Below are positions 1-7,355 of a stretch of 11,105 nucleotides of DNA, piece by piece. The notes below the pieces were generated by a model. The model worked only from the letters and a program-made list of their open reading frames with translations. It was not told the DNA's origin and searched no databases. Numbering within the stretch: position 1 is the first letter of the stretch; every line of letters starts with the position of its first letter. The stretch lies in assembly GCA_002308915.1 (NCBI GenBank), contig DBWI01000038.1, positions 1-11,105 on the forward strand. The letters are read 5' to 3'. Both the position numbers and the translations under genes were made by a program. The stretch comes from Christensenella sp. UBA1242. Lineage in GTDB: Bacteria > Bacillota > Clostridia > Christensenellales > UBA1242.

Positions 1-84
1 AGTCGTTTGGCTTGTCTTTTTTGTATTTTAAATGGATGTAAATGTTGCTATAAAAATTTTTATTATATAAAAATAAAAAAGTTA

Positions 85-114
85 TTGAAATTTTGTGTTT
101 GTGTGTGTTATAAT
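85..114 (+). promoter_or_regulatory. Predicted sigma-A promoter for the typA operon
   Basis: The -35 box TTGAAA (85-90) and the -10 box TATAAT (109-114) are separated by 18 bases, and a TG one base before the -10 gives an extended -10. Transcription should start near 121, leaving a leader of about 19 bases that carries the typA ribosome binding site. The AT-rich sequence to the left (1-84) shows no gene. Confidence 0.75.
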
Positions 115-139
115 CTGTTGTTTTTATGAGAGGAAAATT

Positions 140-1978
140 ATGGTAAACGAAAAGATAAGAAATATTGCAATTATTGCCCATGTTGACCACGGCAAAACAT
201 CGCTTGTTAATGAAATGCTTAAGCAAGGCAATGTTTTTAGAGACAATCAAGTTGTTGAAGACAGAGTAATGGACTCTAATGCAATAGAAAGAGAAAGAGG
301 AATAACAATTTTATCAAAAAATGCAAGTTGCGAATATAAAGGTGTAAAAATCAATGTTGTCGACACTCCAGGACACGCAGATTTTGGTGGAGAAGTTGAA
401 CGTGTGCTCAAAATGGTTGATGGTGTTTTGCTTGTTGTTGATGCATTTGAAGGACCAATGCCACAAACACGTTTTGTTTTGGAACATGCACTTGCACTTA
501 ACTTAAAAGTTGTTGTTGTTGTAAACAAAATAGACAGAGCAGATGCAAGATGTCATGAAATTATTGATGAAGTATTGGAATTATTCTTAGACCTTGACGC
601 AAATGATGAGCAATTGGATTCACCATTTGTTTTTGCTTCAGCAAGAACTGGAAAGGCAAGTTTGTCACCAGATGAAGAAGGTGAAAACTTTGTTCCACTT
701 TTTGAAACAATACTAAAGCATATTCCAGCTCCAAGTGGAAATGAAAATGCACCACTCAAAATGCTTATTTCTTCAGCAGAGCATAACGATTATGTTGGAA
801 AGCTTGCTATTGGAAAAATTGAAAGTGGAAGCATTAAAACAAATGACCAAATTGTTGTTACAAACTATTTTGATCCAAATAAAAATGTAAAATCAAAAGT
901 TGTATCATTATTTACTTATCAAGGGTTAAAAAGAGTTCCAGTGGAAAGTGCAGAATTTGGTGATATAGTTTGTGTTGCTGGCATTGACGATGTTATGATT
1001 GGTGACACAATTAGTGCACCACAAGACCCAACTCCACTTGAGTTTGTGCAAATTGCAGAGCCAAGTGTTGAAATGACATTTATGGTCAACGATAGTCCAT
1101 TTGCAGGCAAAGAAGGAAAGTTTGTTACTTCAAGACATTTAAGAGATAGATTATACAAAGAAGCTGTAAAAGACTTATCACTTAGAGTACAAGATACAAA
1201 ATCTAGCGAAGCATTCACAGTTTGTGGTCGTGGCGAAATGCACCTTTCAATTTTGATAGAGAACATGCGTCGTGATGGCTATGAGTTCCAAGTTAGTATG
1301 CCAAGAGTAAGATTTAAGGAGATTGATGGCGTAAAATGTGAACCTGTTGACATTTTAACTCTTGATGTTCCTGCTGATGCTGTTGGTACAGTTATGAACA
1401 AGATGGGACTTAGAAAAGGTGAGCTTATTCATATGACTCCAAAGCAATCAAGAATGAAAATGGAATTTTATGTTCCAGAAAGAGGATTGTTTGGATTTAA
1501 GAGTGAACTTTTAACAGACACAAAAGGTGAAGGAATAATGAGTTCATTGTTCTATGATTATCTTCCATATAAAGGCGAGATAGACAGACGTGAATATGGT
1601 TCACTTATTGCTTTTGAAAATGGCGAAAGCGTTGTTTATGGTTTATTTAACGCTCAAGAAAGAGGTGAGTTGTTTATTGGTGCAGGTGTTCCTGTTTATG
1701 CTGGAATGGTTGTTGGAAGAAATCCAAAAGGTGAAGACTTGGTTGTTAATGTTTGCAAAAAGAAACACCTTTCTAACTGCCGTGCAAGCGGTAGTGATGA
1801 CGCATTAAGATTGGAAACACCAATTCTTATGAGTCTTGAAGATTGCTTGGAATTTTTAGCTGATGATGAATATTTGGAAGTTACGCCAAAAAGTGTTAGA
1901 ATAAGAAAAACAATACTTGACCACCAAATGCGTTTGCGTGAGCGTGGCAAGATGCTTAGGGGTGAAATAAGTGAGTAA
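140..1978 (+). CDS. typA: Translational GTPase TypA/BipA
   Basis: This is a 612-residue ribosome-binding GTPase of the EF-G/LepA class, linked in other bacteria to 50S subunit assembly and growth under stress, especially cold. All G motifs are visible: HVDHGKTS (14-21), RERGITI (51-57), DTPGH (75-79, with the catalytic His), NKID (129-132) and SAR (167-169). Domain II, the EF-G-like domains III and V and the TypA-specific C-terminal region follow, and the length is normal for the family. The frame stays open upstream to an ATG at 95, but I place the start at 140. AGAGG (129-133) lies 6 bases before it, the family N-terminus (NIAIIAHVDHGKT) follows at once, and the predicted promoter covers the longer version. 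It is the first gene of an operon and its last codons overlap the next gene. Confidence 0.96.
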   Translation: MVNEKIRNIAIIAHVDHGKTSLVNEMLKQGNVFRDNQVVEDRVMDSNAIERERGITILSKNASCEYKGVKINVVDTPGHADFGGEVERVLKMVDGVLLVVDAFEGPMPQTRFVLEHALALNLKVVVVVNKIDRADARCHEIIDEVLELFLDLDANDEQLDSPFVFASARTGKASLSPDEEGENFVPLFETILKHIPAPSGNENAPLKMLISSAEHNDYVGKLAIGKIESGSIKTNDQIVVTNYFDPNKNVKSKVVSLFTYQGLKRVPVESAEFGDIVCVAGIDDVMIGDTISAPQDPTPLEFVQIAEPSVEMTFMVNDSPFAGKEGKFVTSRHLRDRLYKEAVKDLSLRVQDTKSSEAFTVCGRGEMHLSILIENMRRDGYEFQVSMPRVRFKEIDGVKCEPVDILTLDVPADAVGTVMNKMGLRKGELIHMTPKQSRMKMEFYVPERGLFGFKSELLTDTKGEGIMSSLFYDYLPYKGEIDRREYGSLIAFENGESVVYGLFNAQERGELFIGAGVPVYAGMVVGRNPKGEDLVVNVCKKKHLSNCRASGSDDALRLETPILMSLEDCLEFLADDEYLEVTPKSVRIRKTILDHQMRLRERGKMLRGEISE

Positions 1979-2261
1979 AAAAGTTAATCCTAGTCAAAAT
2001 CCAAATCAAATGTCTAATGCAGATTTTAAGCGTATGATAAAACGTATGTGGATTTGTCTTGCATGCATTGCGCCTGCAATTTTACTTTTGACGGCATTGT
2101 TTGCAAGTGTTGGAATGCCAGTTTGGCTTGCAATGCTATTAAATGTTATAATAGGTGGCTTAATTTGTTTACTTGTTTATATAATTTTTGATAAAATAGA
2201 AAGAAAGAAGAGGATACAAAAATTACTCGAACCAGAAAAAGATGATCCTTTTTCTGATTAA
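1971..2261 (+). CDS. Small two-helix membrane protein between typA and dnaB
   Basis: This is a 96-residue protein that I do not recognise. It has a polar, positively charged N-terminus (about 1-26), two hydrophobic segments (about 27-48 and 51-73) joined by a very short turn containing MPVW, then a basic stretch (IERKKRIQK) and an acidic tail. That pattern suggests a membrane hairpin with both ends in the cytoplasm. The start is GTG, chosen because AGGGGTG (1958-1964) lies 6 bases upstream; an in-frame ATG at codon 14 lacks such a site. The gene overlaps the end of typA by 8 bases, which suggests translational coupling, and dnaB begins 11 bases after it. It is clearly part of the operon, but nothing in the sequence shows what it does. 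Confidence 0.82.
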   Translation: MSKKVNPSQNPNQMSNADFKRMIKRMWICLACIAPAILLLTALFASVGMPVWLAMLLNVIIGGLICLLVYIIFDKIERKKRIQKLLEPEKDDPFSD

Positions 2262-2272
2262 AAGGGGAAGAT

Positions 2273-3742
2273 ATGCCAAATCAAATTGTTAAAATGATGC
2301 CACACAGTCAAGAAGCAGAGCAATCTTTGCTTGGCTGTATGCTTATCAATAGTGATGTTGTTGCAAAAATTACTGCAGTAATTAAGCCAACAGACTTTTA
2401 TCTTGAATCACACAAGGTGATTTATGAAAACATGTATGAACTTGCATCTGCAAACAAGCAGATTGACTTTGTTACTGTAATAGACAAGTTAGAAAAAGCA
2501 AATCAACTAGAAAGTGTTGGTGGAATTGATTACATAACCATGCTTGCAAACTCTTTGCCAACAGCAGTTAACTATATGTCTTATGTTGGTATTGTAAAAA
2601 GAGATTCACTTTGCCGTTCACTTATTGGTGTTTCTCAAAAAATTGCAGAAAAAGCATATGCAGCAGATGACGGCGAAGAAGTTTTGGGGTATGCTGAAGG
2701 TTTAATTTATGAACTTGCAGAAAAAGAACAAACAAGTGATTTGGTGCATATTGAACCAGCATTAAGACAAGCAATGACCAATATGGACGAAATAACCAAA
2801 AATGGTGGCAAAATTAAGGGAATTAGCACTGGTATTACAGAATTTGATTCATTAACTAATGGATTGCAAAATAGTGATTTAATTTTGCTTGCAGCTCGTC
2901 CTGGTGTTGGTAAAACATCTTTTGCAATGAATATTGCAATCAATGCAGCACTTGAGCAAAAGAAAACTTGTGCAATTTTCTCTCTAGAAATGCCAAGCGT
3001 TCAACTTGCTCAACGTTCAATTTGCTCTGTTGCAAAAGTTAGCATGAGTAAAGCCAAAAAAGGAACTTTAACTCAAGACGACTGGAAATATATTTGGGCA
3101 GCAAACAAAAAGCTATCCGAAGCAGCAATATATATTGATGATTCTTCAATGAACAGACCAACAGATATATTAGACAAGTGTCGTAGACTAAAAAGAGAAA
3201 AAGGTCTTGACATTGTTGTTATTGACTATCTTCAACTTATGTCAGGGGTAACAAAGGCAGATAATCGTCAACAAGAAATTTCTGAAATAACAAGATATCT
3301 TAAAATAGCAGCAAAAGAACTAAATGTTCCAATTATATTGCTTTCACAACTTTCTCGTGCAATAGAACAGCGTAAAGACCATAAGCCAATGCTTAGTGAC
3401 CTTAGAGAATCTGGTGCAATTGAACAAGATGCAGATATTGTTTTGTTTATTGATAATCCAGAAAAATACAATGATGTTGTTGGTGCAGAACCAGGAATAT
3501 GCGAACTTGTTGTTGCAAAGCATCGTAATGGTGAACTTGCAAACATCAAGATGCGTTGGATAGGTGAATATACAACATTCATTGACCCAGACAAAAAGAT
3601 TGGCAGAAAAGATTATGGTGAAGGAGTTAAAGTTGTTTCAGATGATGCATTTGGCGGTGCTCCAGAAATGCCAACTGATGAAGATTTAAGCGGATTAGAC
3701 TTTAATGAATTATCTCAAGTATTTGAAGATAAAAAAATATAA
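2273..3742 (+). CDS. dnaB: Replicative DNA helicase DnaB (DnaC in Bacillus naming)
   Basis: This is the hexameric ATP-driven helicase that unwinds DNA at the replication fork and recruits primase (489 residues). The N-terminal helical domain begins with the family pattern HSQEAEQSLLG (11-21) and is followed by a linker helix region (about 125-180). The RecA-like motor domain has Walker A ARPGVGKTS (208-216), the catalytic Glu of SLEM (E239), Walker B VVIDYLQLM (315-323), the SQLSR motif (359-363 region) and the KHRNG finger (416-420). The start at 2273 has AGGGGAAG just upstream. A 45-50 residue tail after the motor, ending in an acidic stretch (DEDLSGLDFNEL), makes it longer than the usual 440-470 residues. 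No intein or break is visible. The gene is third in the typA operon; the common Firmicute neighbour rplI is not in the window. Confidence 0.97.
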   Translation: MPNQIVKMMPHSQEAEQSLLGCMLINSDVVAKITAVIKPTDFYLESHKVIYENMYELASANKQIDFVTVIDKLEKANQLESVGGIDYITMLANSLPTAVNYMSYVGIVKRDSLCRSLIGVSQKIAEKAYAADDGEEVLGYAEGLIYELAEKEQTSDLVHIEPALRQAMTNMDEITKNGGKIKGISTGITEFDSLTNGLQNSDLILLAARPGVGKTSFAMNIAINAALEQKKTCAIFSLEMPSVQLAQRSICSVAKVSMSKAKKGTLTQDDWKYIWAANKKLSEAAIYIDDSSMNRPTDILDKCRRLKREKGLDIVVIDYLQLMSGVTKADNRQQEISEITRYLKIAAKELNVPIILLSQLSRAIEQRKDHKPMLSDLRESGAIEQDADIVLFIDNPEKYNDVVGAEPGICELVVAKHRNGELANIKMRWIGEYTTFIDPDKKIGRKDYGEGVKVVSDDAFGGAPEMPTDEDLSGLDFNELSQVFEDKKI

Positions 3743-3753
3743 AACTAATATAA

Positions 3754-3784
3754 AAAATACCACAGCAAGTTGCTGTGGTATTTT
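3754..3784. terminator. Bidirectional intrinsic terminator between dnaB and ktrA
   Basis: A perfect 14-bp hairpin (3754-3767 with 3771-3784, loop AGT) has the core TACCACAGCA/TGCTGTGGTA. It is flanked by an A run on the left and a T run on the right, so it can stop transcription of dnaB on the plus strand and of ktrA on the minus strand. Confidence 0.9.
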
Positions 3785-3795
3785 AATTTATTATT

Positions 3796-4551
3796 TTAAG
3801 CATCTTTAAGGAAGTGATTTGCATCAAGAACTTCTTTATTTTTGCTTGTTAACACTTCAAGTCTGTTTGTTTCACCAGCAATAATCAAGATATCGCCTTT
3901 ATGAAGTATTGTTTCTGGTTCTGGGTAGATGATTTGGTCTTCATGTCTAACAAATATAATAGATACTTTGTATTTTTTTCTAACATTAAGGTCAAGGATT
4001 GATTTGTTATGCCAGAATTGTGGTGTTGCAATTTCAACAATCTTAAAGCTTTCTGTTAAACTCATAACATCGTTCATTGATGGGTTAGTTAAAAGACCTG
4101 CAAGTTTCTTACCCATATATACTTCTGGAACAACAACCATATCTGCACCAATTTTTTCCAAAACTTTTTTGTGTTGTTCATTTTGTGCTTTTGCAACAAT
4201 ATATTTAACACCAAGGTCTTGACAAATAAGTGTTGTCAAGATACTTGCTTCAAGGTCATCACCAATACAGTTGATAACGCAGTCAAAGTTTTGAACACCA
4301 AGGTTATAAAGAACATTTGCTCCAGTTGCATCTGCAACAACCGCATCAGATACTGTACCTTGGATTTGTTTGATGTTTTCTGCAGAGCTATCAATAACAA
4401 GAACTTCGTTGCCAAGGTCTGTTAATGCTTCTGCAAGAGTTCTTCCAAATCTACCAAGTCCAATGACAACAAATTGTGTCATTTGTTTGCTTAGTTGTTT
4501 GATTTCTTCTACTGAACTTTCATTTAATTTTTCTTCATTATTTTTTTTCAT
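3796..4551 (-). CDS. ktrA: K+ uptake regulatory subunit, KtrA/TrkA family (RCK domains)
   Basis: This 251-residue cytoplasmic protein should form the ring that gates the KtrB channel in response to bound nucleotide. The RCK_N Rossmann fold starts at about residue 26, with the dinucleotide motif GLGRFG (31-36) and the acidic residue D54 at the end of the second strand. The RCK_C domain (about 170-238) follows; in Firmicute relatives this domain can bind c-di-AMP. An extra polar N-terminal stretch of about 24 residues makes it longer than Bacillus KtrA (about 220). I keep that longer start because AAGGAG (minus strand, about 4559-4564) sits 7-8 bases before it, while Met24 has no such site. The ribosome binding site overlaps the stop codon of ktrB, 11 bases upstream, so the two are likely co-transcribed and coupled. 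KtrA and TrkA are hard to separate by eye; the pairing with a KtrB-like channel favours KtrA. Confidence 0.93.
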   Translation of the reverse strand: MKKNNEEKLNESSVEEIKQLSKQMTQFVVIGLGRFGRTLAEALTDLGNEVLVIDSSAENIKQIQGTVSDAVVADATGANVLYNLGVQNFDCVINCIGDDLEASILTTLICQDLGVKYIVAKAQNEQHKKVLEKIGADMVVVPEVYMGKKLAGLLTNPSMNDVMSLTESFKIVEIATPQFWHNKSILDLNVRKKYKVSIIFVRHEDQIIYPEPETILHKGDILIIAGETNRLEVLTSKNKEVLDANHFLKDA

Positions 4552-4562
4552 TTTAATTCTCC

Positions 4563-5918
4563 TTAACCGACCATCAGTTTTGAGTCGGGATATTCAATAT
4601 CATTAACTCTTTCTTTGTTTAGGAATACAACCGTTAAAGTGATTGTTCCAACTCTTCCAACAAACATAAGTATTGTGATTATTGCTTTACTTGCCAATTG
4701 AAGGTGAGGGGTTATTCCCATTGACGTTCCAACAGTAGATATTGCCGAAACTACTTCATAAATTACTTCAATAATTGAGAAGTTTTCTCCTTCAATCAAA
4801 CAAATTGTAAATACACTTGTTGCAATCAAAATGAATGCAAGAAGGATAACTCTCAAACTCTTTCTTATTACAGAGTTGATTATTCTTTTCTTTTTGTAAA
4901 CTAAATCGCCTTTGCTGTTCGTTTTTTTGAAAATTACAAGCAAAAGGACGAAAATCGTTGTTGTTTTAACACCACCGGCAGTTGATGCGGGGCTACCACC
5001 AATAAACATTAAAATACAGGTGAGTAGAAGACTAGACGATCTTAACAAACTTTGGTCAATAGTCGAGAACCCAGCCGTTCTTGTTGTAACACTCTGGAAG
5101 AATGCATTGACGACTTTGTCCCATACTCCAAACTTGCCTAGTGTTTCTGGATTATTCCATTCAAGTGCCATATAAAGAATAGCACCACCAAAAATAAGTA
5201 TTCCAGTCATCCACAAAACAATTTTTGAATGCAATGACATTGACTTGCGTTTAAGGTTGCCCAAAACATCAAATATAACAATATATCCAAGTCCACCAAC
5301 AACAATCAAAAACATTATAGGGATTAGGATTAGTGAGTTATCTGCAAAAGGTGCAAGACTACCAAATTCACCACCAGTAGCTCCCAATATATCAAAACCT
5401 GCATTACAAAATGCAGATACGCTTATAAATAAACTTTTGTATAGTCCGTCTGCAACACCATAAACTTCAATAAAAGAAGGTGCCAAGAATAAAAATCCTA
5501 ATAATTCAACCGTGAATACAAGTAGTAATACATGTTTTAGGTGTTTGATTATACCTTGATTATTGTCTTTATTTAAACTTTCTTGCAATGTTAATCTGCT
5601 TGTATATTTAATTCTTTTTCCAATAATAAGGAACATCAAACTGGTTACTGTAATAAAACCAATACCACCAATTTGTATTAAACATAAAATAATTATTTGC
5701 CCAAACAAGCTAAAGTGAAGAGCAGTATCTTTTACAATTAAGCCAGTAACACACACAGCACTTGTGCTTGTGAATAGACTGTCAAAAAACGATGTCCACT
5801 GTCCAGAATTTGATGCTATAGGCAAACTTAATAATATTGCACCCACAAATATTACTGCCAAAAAGCTTATAACTATTTTTGTTGCGGGGTTTAATCTTTT
5901 TCTCTGTATCTGTGCCAT
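4563..5918 (-). CDS. ktrB: K+ channel-like uptake subunit KtrB/TrkH
   Basis: This 451-residue integral membrane protein forms the K+ pathway of the Ktr system. The four pore-loop repeats typical of the SKT superfamily are visible: SAVCVTGL (53-60), SAFCNAGFD (168-176), TTRTAGFST (278-286) and SAISTVGTS (391-399), each with the filter glycine (G59, G174, G283, G397). The glycine/serine-rich intramembrane gating loop GGSPASTAGGVK (307-318) is also present. Length and composition match KtrB. The start at 5918 is fixed by an in-frame TGA at 5934-5936 just upstream and by a membrane segment that begins near residue 13. There is no ribosome binding site in front of it, and a strong promoter lies so close that the message should begin about 3 bases before the ATG. 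It is the first gene of a two-gene operon with ktrA. Confidence 0.95.
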   Translation of the reverse strand: MAQIQRKRLNPATKIVISFLAVIFVGAILLSLPIASNSGQWTSFFDSLFTSTSAVCVTGLIVKDTALHFSLFGQIIILCLIQIGGIGFITVTSLMFLIIGKRIKYTSRLTLQESLNKDNNQGIIKHLKHVLLLVFTVELLGFLFLAPSFIEVYGVADGLYKSLFISVSAFCNAGFDILGATGGEFGSLAPFADNSLILIPIMFLIVVGGLGYIVIFDVLGNLKRKSMSLHSKIVLWMTGILIFGGAILYMALEWNNPETLGKFGVWDKVVNAFFQSVTTRTAGFSTIDQSLLRSSSLLLTCILMFIGGSPASTAGGVKTTTIFVLLLVIFKKTNSKGDLVYKKKRIINSVIRKSLRVILLAFILIATSVFTICLIEGENFSIIEVIYEVVSAISTVGTSMGITPHLQLASKAIITILMFVGRVGTITLTVVFLNKERVNDIEYPDSKLMVG

Positions 5919-5927
5919 AACATTATT

Positions 5928-5956
5928 ATTATATCACATATTAATAAAAATTTCAA
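5928..5956 (-). promoter_or_regulatory. Strong promoter for ktrBA giving a leaderless mRNA
   Basis: On the minus strand, TTGAAA (5956-5951), a 17-base spacer and TATAAT (5933-5928) form a near-consensus promoter, with TG one base before the -10 (extended -10). The expected +1 is about 5921, which leaves only about 3 bases before the ktrB ATG at 5918. The match is seen directly; the start point is inferred from the usual spacing. Confidence 0.8.
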
Positions 5957-5969
5957 TAATTTAATAAGA

Positions 5970-5993
5970 TATGTTTTTATACCCCAAAACATA
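5970..5993. repeat. Inverted repeat upstream of the ktrBA promoter
   Basis: TATGTTTT (5970-5977) is perfectly inverted as AAAACATA (5986-5993) around an 8-base centre containing CCCC. It lies about 14 bases upstream of the ktrBA -35 box and just past the T run of the preceding terminator. It could be an operator, or simply part of the terminator tail; no regulator is known. Confidence 0.4.
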
Positions 5994-6023
5994 AAAAAAT
6001 AAACCTAAAAAATTAGGTTTATT
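5992..6023 (-). terminator. Intrinsic terminator of the SHOCT membrane-protein gene
   Basis: An 11-bp hairpin (5998-6008 with 6013-6023, four-base loop) with the core AACCTAA/TTAGGTT is followed on the minus strand by seven T. Its upstream arm contains the stop codon of the gene, so coding sequence and terminator overlap. Confidence 0.82.
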
Positions 6024-6774
6024 GTACATATTTCTTTATGATTTGAGCTCTTAGTTTTGTATATTCTGCAGTTGAAATTGAGCCTTCTTTTCTAAGTTTA
6101 TCAAGTTTGCCAATGCCTTCAATAAGTTTTCTGGAAACTTCACTTTCTTCCAGAACTGGCTTTGGAGTTTCTGCATTTTCATTTTGCTCTTTTTCATCTT
6201 CTTTTTCATTGCCTTCATCAAGCCCGTCTGTGTAAATGTGTGGGCGACCAACGCGTTCTTCTGCTTGAGTGTTAACTTTTGCAACTTTGATAGAGAATAT
6301 TTTGATTAGTCCAATTAAAACAATTATTGAAATTAATAGATGCAAAGCCATAATAGAAATAAGAGTTAAGTTGATTATAAAGTTTTCAGAGAAACTGGCA
6401 TTTTTTAAATTCATCAAAAGCAAAACACCATAACCAGCCATTGCAACAAAATATGATATCAAAAATATTATTGATTTAATTCTTTTCCCTTCCAAAATAT
6501 TCTTGTCTAATTTTGAGTATTTTGTAAAACTAATTGAAACAATTTCAAGGTAGATAGAAAAGACAAGCATAATACCAAAAACAACCATCATAGTCGTTTT
6601 GCCATTATCACTTACTGATTTTAATAATGAATCTAAAATTTCATTATTGAATTCAATTTCGCTCAAAAAGTCATATCCAACAGCCATTGCAACCAAACCC
6701 ATTGTAACTAGTATAAAAAACGCATAAAAAATTGATAATACTAATCCACCAACAAATAATGATTTTTGTTTCAC
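6019..6774 (-). CDS. Four-helix membrane protein with C-terminal SHOCT-like segment
   Basis: This is a 251-residue protein of unknown function. Four hydrophobic segments (about 8-32, 62-84, 99-122 and 134-162) are followed by a charged Glu/Lys/Asn-rich linker (about 165-212). A short amphipathic C-terminal segment (about 215-248) contains LDKLRKEGSIS followed by AEYTKLRAQII. That pattern (leucine-rich helix, short turn with Gly and Ile, second helix) matches the SHOCT domain, an oligomerisation or interaction module often found at protein ends. The start is GTG at 6774-6772, chosen because AAGGAG (6788-6783) lies 8 bases upstream and no competing ATG is present. A promoter precedes it and its own terminator follows, so it appears to be a single-gene unit, divergent from the PH-domain gene. 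The SHOCT call is by pattern only. Confidence 0.85.
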   Translation of the reverse strand: MKQKSLFVGGLVLSIFYAFFILVTMGLVAMAVGYDFLSEIEFNNEILDSLLKSVSDNGKTTMMVVFGIMLVFSIYLEIVSISFTKYSKLDKNILEGKRIKSIIFLISYFVAMAGYGVLLLMNLKNASFSENFIINLTLISIMALHLLISIIVLIGLIKIFSIKVAKVNTQAEERVGRPHIYTDGLDEGNEKEDEKEQNENAETPKPVLEESEVSRKLIEGIGKLDKLRKEGSISTAEYTKLRAQIIKKYVQ

Positions 6775-6794
6775 TTTGCTTACTCCTTATCATT

Positions 6795-6824
6795 AATATA
6801 ACACAAAACAAAAATAATAGACAA
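6795..6824 (-). promoter_or_regulatory. Predicted promoter of the SHOCT membrane-protein gene
   Basis: On the minus strand, TTGTCT (6824-6819), an 18-base spacer and TATATT (6800-6795) with an extended -10 TG form a plausible promoter. The +1 should fall near 6788, at the ribosome binding site, so the leader would be short. Confidence 0.55.
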
Positions 6825-6843
6825 TTAAAATAAAATAAAATAC

Positions 6844-6872
6844 TGGACATTTTTGTATTTATAGTGTAATAT
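6844..6872 (+). promoter_or_regulatory. Predicted promoter of the PH-domain gene
   Basis: TGGACA (6844-6849), a 17-base spacer and TAATAT (6867-6872) lie upstream of the ribosome binding site AGAGGGG (6883-6889). It stands back to back with the minus-strand promoter; the two -35 boxes are only 19 bases apart. Confidence 0.55.
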
Positions 6873-6895
6873 ATAAACAAATAGAGGGGTATATT

Positions 6896-7270
6896 ATGGC
6901 AAATTCATTGGGTTCAAATGTTAATATTGAATGGAGAGATAAAAAGCATATTTTGGGTATGCCAATTTCTTTTACTCGTTATAGTCTTGCTTCAAGTCCA
7001 GACTGGACAAAGATTTTTGTTAAAACAGGATTGTTGTTCCAACAAGAAGAAGAAATGAATTTGTATAGAATATATGACTTGTCAATGACAAGATCTTTGG
7101 GTGAAAGATTGTTTGGTCTTGGTACAATTGTTTTGTATTCAAAAGATGAAAGTTCACCAGTTTTAGAACTTAGACACATCAAAAAACCACAAGAAGTCAG
7201 AAATTTACTTGCTCAAAAAATTGAGGAAGAAAAACTCAAGAGAGGATTTAGAATCGCCGAGTTTAATTAA
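6896..7270 (+). CDS. Bacterial PH-domain protein
   Basis: This is a 124-residue single-domain protein that resembles the bacterial pleckstrin-homology (bPH/DUF304-like) family. The family-like landmarks are IEWRDKKHILGMPISF (about 11-26), a first strand pair, EEEMNLYRIYDLSMTRSLGERLFGLGT split between about 51-77, and the late strand ELRHIKKP (91-98) ahead of a closing helix (about 99-116). There is no signal peptide or membrane segment, so it is probably cytoplasmic. Such domains are beta-sandwich folds with largely unknown ligands and are often membrane-associated. The start is well supported by AGAGGGG 6 bases upstream. The gene has its own promoter and terminator and is divergent from the SHOCT-type membrane protein, which hints at shared control but proves nothing. 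Confidence 0.88.
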   Translation: MANSLGSNVNIEWRDKKHILGMPISFTRYSLASSPDWTKIFVKTGLLFQQEEEMNLYRIYDLSMTRSLGERLFGLGTIVLYSKDESSPVLELRHIKKPQEVRNLLAQKIEEEKLKRGFRIAEFN

Positions 7271-7274
7271 AAAT

Positions 7275-7303
7275 AAAAGCAGGGGAAAGTACTCCTGCTT
7301 TTT
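7275..7303 (+). terminator. Intrinsic terminator of the PH-domain gene
   Basis: An 11-bp hairpin (7275-7285 with 7292-7302, one G-U pair, loop AAAGTA) with the core GCAGG/CCTGC is followed by a T-rich tail (TTTTTATTTATT). Confidence 0.85.
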
Positions 7304-7314
7304 ATTTATTGTGC

Positions 7315-7347
7315 ATAAAAAAATCATAGGTGAGTACCTATGATTTT
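7315..7347 (-). terminator. Intrinsic terminator of the DUF2188 gene
   Basis: A perfect 12-bp hairpin (7320-7331 with 7336-7347, loop of 4) with the core TCATAGGT/ACCTATGA ends in a run of seven T on the minus strand (7323-7317). It lies next to the plus-strand terminator of the convergent gene, so each gene keeps its own. Confidence 0.85.
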
Positions 7348-7355
7348 ATTTTTTG

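Noticed and set aside
50..63. Perfect AT palindrome ATAAAAATTTTTAT upstream of typA
   Set aside because: It is only A and T in a very AT-rich region with no G-C core, so chance is likely, and it is not a terminator.
95..139. Longer N-terminus for typA (15 extra residues)
   Set aside because: The region overlaps the predicted promoter; the start at 140 has a good ribosome site and matches the family N-terminus.
5919..6018. c-di-AMP (ydaO/yuaA type) riboswitch ahead of ktrB
   Set aside because: Only about 100 bases separate the genes, and the predicted promoter and the preceding terminator fill most of them; no room remains for the structure.
6671..6880. Minus-strand 69-residue hydrophobic frame at the start of the SHOCT gene
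   Set aside because: It is out of frame with the real gene, crosses its promoter, and has no ribosome binding site.
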